DNA of 8,574 bases from an uncultured Flavobacterium sp. (GTDB taxonomy: Bacteria; Bacteroidota; Bacteroidia; Flavobacteriales; Flavobacteriaceae), in NCBI GenBank assembly GCA_946886675.1, contig CAMPIZ010000058.1, positions 1 to 8,574 of the forward strand, given 5' to 3'. Each line of letters begins with the position of its first letter. The stretch's first letter is position 1. Made by a program: the position numbers and the translations under genes. Under the pieces are notes generated by a model. That model saw only the letters and a program-made list of their open reading frames with translations. It was not told the origin of the DNA and did not search any database. Shown here piece by piece: positions 5,344-8,574 of the stretch.

Positions 5344-8084
5344 AAATAAGCCATATTTTTACAAAAATAGCATTAAAACCGTTGCGCACAAACTTATTTC
5401 ATATCGTTTTATCAGCAATTTTCCTAACAATTGGGGGCTCGCAAATTTCCGCTCAGGAAATCAATAAAAATTCTGCTCCCATACCTCCTGAAAAAGAGCA
5501 GACTAGCAACGAAGAGCAGATAACTGACCCTGAAACAGGACAGGTAATAGAAATCAAAGAGCAGGCCAAACCGATACAAAACGATACCAACAAAAAAAAA
5601 TCGGGCCTTGATGCCTCTGTAAAGCGTAATGCGGAGGACTATGAGCGATTTAATACAAAAACCAAGCAGGCCACACTATACAACCACGCAGAGGTATATT
5701 ATAAGGATATCGAACTGAAAGCAGGTATTATTGTGCTGGATTATGAAAAAAACGAAATGTTTGCCGGCCGGATTAAAGACTCATTGGGCAATTATTCGCA
5801 ATATCCTTATTTTAAGCAGGGTAATAATGTAGTAGAGGCCGATTCCATTCATTTTAATACCGAAACTAAGAAAGCCCGTGTGTGGAATTCACGTACCGAT
5901 CAGGGTGAGTTTAGGGTAAAGGGTGAAATTACCAAAAAGGAAAGCGACTCTGTTTATTACATAAAAAATGCCCGCTTTACTACTTCAAAGAATATTGAAG
6001 ACCCCGAATATGACTTCAGGACCGGGAAAATAAAGTTTGTACCCGGTAAAAAAGTAGTTGTAGGGCCTACACTGATGTGGATACAGGATGTCCCTACACC
6101 CCTAGGCCTGCCTTTTGCTTTTTTCCCAATGACGGATGAGGCAGAATCGGGTTTTATCATACCTACTTTTGGTGAAAACAATAATCAGGGGTATTTCCTT
6201 CAGAATGGGGGATACTACTTCGCTCTAAGTGATTATTATGATCTTACACTTACGGGAGATTATTATACCAACGGAAGTTATGGAGTCAGAGCTGAATCTG
6301 CCTATGCATTGCGTTATAAATACCGGGGTAATGTAAATATACGTTTTGAGAATATTGTACAAAGCGAAAGAGGTTTCCCCGATTATTCCAGAGCTCGGCA
6401 GTATAATATTCAATGGTCGCACAGCCAGGACTCAAAAGCAAATCCTAATTCAAGATTTTCGGCCAGCGTTAACCTGGGTAGCAGCCAGTATTTCCGTCAG
6501 TCATTAAACACAGTAAACGTAGGTTCCAGCCTTAACAATACACTTAGCTCTTCCATAAGCTATTCAAAAACATTTCAAACAGTGCCACAGGTTAACCTCT
6601 CGGTAACGGCAAGGCATTCCCAAAACACAAATACGCAAAGTATAACCATGAGCCTGCCTACCCTGCAGGCCAGCGTAGACAGGATTTTCCCGTTTGCACC
6701 TGCCGATGCACCCAAAAGGGGTATTATAAAAAACCTGAACCTGCAATATAATCTTAGAGGAGAAAATAATTACCAAACCTATGATTCTATTTTCTTTAAG
6801 CCACAAATGTTTCGTGAAGGAGAATCGGGATTACAGCATAGCATTCCTGTAAGTACAAACTTTAAGATATTTAAATACTTTAGCGTTTCTGCAGGGACAA
6901 ACTTTCAGGAAACGTGGGTGTTTAATACCATTAACAGGGAATATATTACATCCAGGGACAGTGTTGCACAAAGAGATTTAAAAGGTTTTGATTCCTTCAG
7001 GACTTATAACTTTTCATCAAGTATAGGTACAACTATATACGGTACATTTAATTTTGGAGAAGATAAAAAGCTACAGGCTATACGCCATGTAATACGCCCA
7101 TCGGTATCTTACAGCTATACTCCGGCTTTCGACCAGTATTATGATGAATACCAGATTAACGCCGCGGGTGAATACAGGGATTATACCCGTTTTGAAGGAG
7201 GTTTGTTTGGGGCGCCGGGTAAAAATTATTCCAACAGTATCGGCCTCGGTGTAAACAATACTTTTGAAGCAAAGGTGCGGAATGATGAGGATGAAACCAG
7301 CGACGAGCCTAAAAAAGTAATGCTGCTTAACAACCTTAACTTTACCACCAGCTATAATATAGCAGCCGACTCACTGGCATGGTCTCCACTTAGGGTTACA
7401 GCCGGTACCACGCTGTTTAAGCAAAAAATGAACGTGAACTTTGGCGCTACTATGGATCCCTACGCCATAGATAATAGTGGCAACAGGGTAGATACCTATA
7501 ACATCGACAATGGCGGAAGCCTTTTCAGGCTTACCAGTGCAAATGTTACTGTAGGGTACTCCTTTAGCAGCAGAGACGGGAAATCGGGCACCAATAAAAA
7601 TGAGGATAGCCAGACCGCAAGGAATGGCGGGCGTGAGGACGACCTTTTTGGTGTGGGTGCTGATTTTAGCGACCGCAGGGAAAGTATGTTTGATGAAGAA
7701 GATGATACAGCTGAAGACAAGTCGGGCGGAACATTCTTTAATGCAAAAATACCTTTTGATTTAAGATTTGCATACTCGCTTACTTATAACAATTCCCGAA
7801 GACAGCAGGAAATAACCGGAAACTCACTAATGGTGTCCGGTAATGTGGATATTACTCCCCGCTGGAAAATGGGCTTTTCTACTGGTTATGACTTTGTACA
7901 AAATGGCGTGACCTTTACCCAGCTTCGCTTTGAAAGGGATCTTCTAAGCTGGCGCATGGACTTTAATTGGGTACCTAACGGTTATAATAAATACTGGGGC
8001 TTTTTTATTGGTATTAAGTCTTCTGTACTTAGCGACATTAAATGGGAAAAACGCCAGGTACCAGACAGGACTTTAGGAAATTAA
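5331..8084 (+). CDS. lptD: LPS-assembly protein LptD (Bacteroidota-type outer membrane translocon)
   Basis: A 917-residue outer membrane protein that would insert lipopolysaccharide into the outer leaflet as the last step of the Lpt bridge. A signal peptide precedes about residue 42 (hydrophobic IVLSAIFLTIGG, then ISAQ). A polar, Glu/Lys/Pro-rich region (42-108) follows. The OstA/LptA-like periplasmic domain is about 109-260, with repeated short strands such as ATLYNHAEVYY, VVEADSIHF and KKARVWNSRT. The remainder is rich in alternating aromatic strands, as in a large beta-barrel. PTPLGLPFAFFPM (about 255-267) and ESGFIIPTFG (272-281) are LptD family hallmarks. There is no cysteine anywhere, unlike E. 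coli LptD. Residues about 745-798 form an acidic, low-complexity insertion between strands. No in-frame ATG precedes the signal peptide; I use TTG 5331, since KISHIFTKIALKP looks coding, but TTG 5382 (LRTNLFHIV) would also give a good signal peptide. Confidence 0.93.
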   Translation: MTLQKISHIFTKIALKPLRTNLFHIVLSAIFLTIGGSQISAQEINKNSAPIPPEKEQTSNEEQITDPETGQVIEIKEQAKPIQNDTNKKKSGLDASVKRNAEDYERFNTKTKQATLYNHAEVYYKDIELKAGIIVLDYEKNEMFAGRIKDSLGNYSQYPYFKQGNNVVEADSIHFNTETKKARVWNSRTDQGEFRVKGEITKKESDSVYYIKNARFTTSKNIEDPEYDFRTGKIKFVPGKKVVVGPTLMWIQDVPTPLGLPFAFFPMTDEAESGFIIPTFGENNNQGYFLQNGGYYFALSDYYDLTLTGDYYTNGSYGVRAESAYALRYKYRGNVNIRFENIVQSERGFPDYSRARQYNIQWSHSQDSKANPNSRFSASVNLGSSQYFRQSLNTVNVGSSLNNTLSSSISYSKTFQTVPQVNLSVTARHSQNTNTQSITMSLPTLQASVDRIFPFAPADAPKRGIIKNLNLQYNLRGENNYQTYDSIFFKPQMFREGESGLQHSIPVSTNFKIFKYFSVSAGTNFQETWVFNTINREYITSRDSVAQRDLKGFDSFRTYNFSSSIGTTIYGTFNFGEDKKLQAIRHVIRPSVSYSYTPAFDQYYDEYQINAAGEYRDYTRFEGGLFGAPGKNYSNSIGLGVNNTFEAKVRNDEDETSDEPKKVMLLNNLNFTTSYNIAADSLAWSPLRVTAGTTLFKQKMNVNFGATMDPYAIDNSGNRVDTYNIDNGGSLFRLTSANVTVGYSFSSRDGKSGTNKNEDSQTARNGGREDDLFGVGADFSDRRESMFDEEDDTAEDKSGGTFFNAKIPFDLRFAYSLTYNNSRRQQEITGNSLMVSGNVDITPRWKMGFSTGYDFVQNGVTFTQLRFERDLLSWRMDFNWVPNGYNKYWGFFIGIKSSVLSDIKWEKRQVPDRTLGN

Positions 8085-8085
8085 T

Positions 8086-8574
8086 ATGAAAAAGGTAGTG
8101 TCAAAAAGGCATCCTGTTAAGTTTTATGGAGTGTTGGTCTTATTGTATATATTAACTGCAGCCACAGCACTTGTATTAATTAATGAAGGTGCCTTAGAAA
8201 ATGAGAAGCAATCTAAACTTGTAGTTCCTCTGGCACTTCTAATATTTAGCATTTACTGTACAATTCAATACAAAATTAACACTCCTTCCATAACCATTAC
8301 ACATAACTCAATTTCCTTTGACAAAAAAAAATACTCAATTAATGATATTAAGAGTATAGAATTTACAGGAAAGCAAAGATTTAAAAACATTATAAGCTAT
8401 TACAGGGAGGCAGCTACTATAGTATTTAATGATATGGCTGTTAAGCATATTTATGATGATGTCTATATTAATTCTGCTACGATGAAAAGATTTTTGGATT
8501 TTCAATTAAACAATACAAAATCAGCAGTTATAGAAAATACAAATCATAATGTGGGTAATGAACATCTTTATTAC
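8086..8574 (+). CDS. Partial gene: two-helix membrane protein with PH-like C-terminal region, unknown function
   Basis: An open frame of 163 codons runs from ATG at 8086 to the window edge with no stop, so the 3' end is missing. It begins MKKVVSKRHPVKFYG, has two hydrophobic helices (about 13-33 and 45-61) separated by a short acidic loop, and then a beta-rich stretch (about 66-125) with the pattern SITITHNSISFDKKKYSIND-IKSIEFTG followed by a helix ending near 141. This layout resembles small bacterial membrane proteins with a PH-like (DUF304-type) domain, but the match is by topology and feel, not by a decisive motif. The start is one base after the lptD stop, so it is probably co-transcribed and coupled. 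Base composition is clearly more AT-rich than lptD: the 60 bases at 8281-8340 hold 17 G/C and those at 8341-8400 hold 13, compared with 28 at 7921-7980. The reading frame is solid; the function is unknown. Confidence 0.75.
   Translation, partial: MKKVVSKRHPVKFYGVLVLLYILTAATALVLINEGALENEKQSKLVVPLALLIFSIYCTIQYKINTPSITITHNSISFDKKKYSINDIKSIEFTGKQRFKNIISYYREAATIVFNDMAVKHIYDDVYINSATMKRFLDFQLNNTKSAVIENTNHNVGNEHLYY

Noticed and set aside
5327..5467. A separate 46-codon gene starting at ATG 5327
   Set aside because: It overlaps the lptD signal-peptide region in another frame and shows no family features. It is kept only as a comment on lptD start choice.
1..8574. CRISPR array, insertion sequence, phage genes, tRNA or attachment sites
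   Set aside because: No regularly spaced repeats, terminal inverted repeats, transposase or integrase motifs, or tRNA-like cloverleaf were seen on either strand.

Overview
The window looks like chromosomal DNA from a member of the Flavobacteriaceae (phylum Bacteroidota). The evidence is the protein families: a Bacteroidota-style LptD, a flavobacterial orphan MCE protein, an amidase with a C-terminal SPOR-like domain, and a small protein that databases often mislabel as an 'ABC transporter ATPase' in this family. The absence of clear Shine-Dalgarno sites and perfect matches to the Bacteroidota -7 promoter box TAnnTTTG agree with this. Moderate G+C fits too. The genus cannot be fixed from sequence alone.

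Layout. Bases 1-44 hold no recognisable feature. From 5263 down to 45 six genes run on the minus strand in what looks like one operon. In transcription order they are: an N-acetylmuramoyl-L-alanine amidase (5263-4139); an MlaD-like MCE protein (4085-3141); a membrane cytochrome-b-like protein with two 4Fe-4S clusters (3109-1781); a small HAD-type phosphatase-like protein (1781-1335); a CCG-domain Fe-S protein (1331-537); and a conserved 160-residue protein of unknown function (527-45). Gaps are 53, 31, -1 (overlap), 3 and 9 bases. A good minus-strand promoter lies at 5342-5315. Diverging from it on the plus strand are lptD (5331-8084) and, one base after its stop, a partial two-helix membrane protein that leaves the window at 8574.

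How the genes fit together. Amidase, MCE protein and LptD all serve the cell envelope: peptidoglycan hydrolysis, lipid traffic between the membranes, and lipopolysaccharide insertion in the outer membrane. The distal operon genes encode a different activity. The membrane 4Fe-4S protein and the CCG protein together have the parts of an electron-transfer-flavoprotein:menaquinone oxidoreductase (EMO) or HdrDE-like redox module, split over two genes, with a HAD gene inserted between them.

I see no tRNA, rRNA, CRISPR array, transposase, integrase or phage gene. Most of the window is ordinary core genome. The points worth a second look are the split redox module with its embedded HAD gene, the unexplained 160-residue protein, the cysteine-free LptD with an acidic loop, the overlapping divergent promoters, and the AT-rich gene after lptD.
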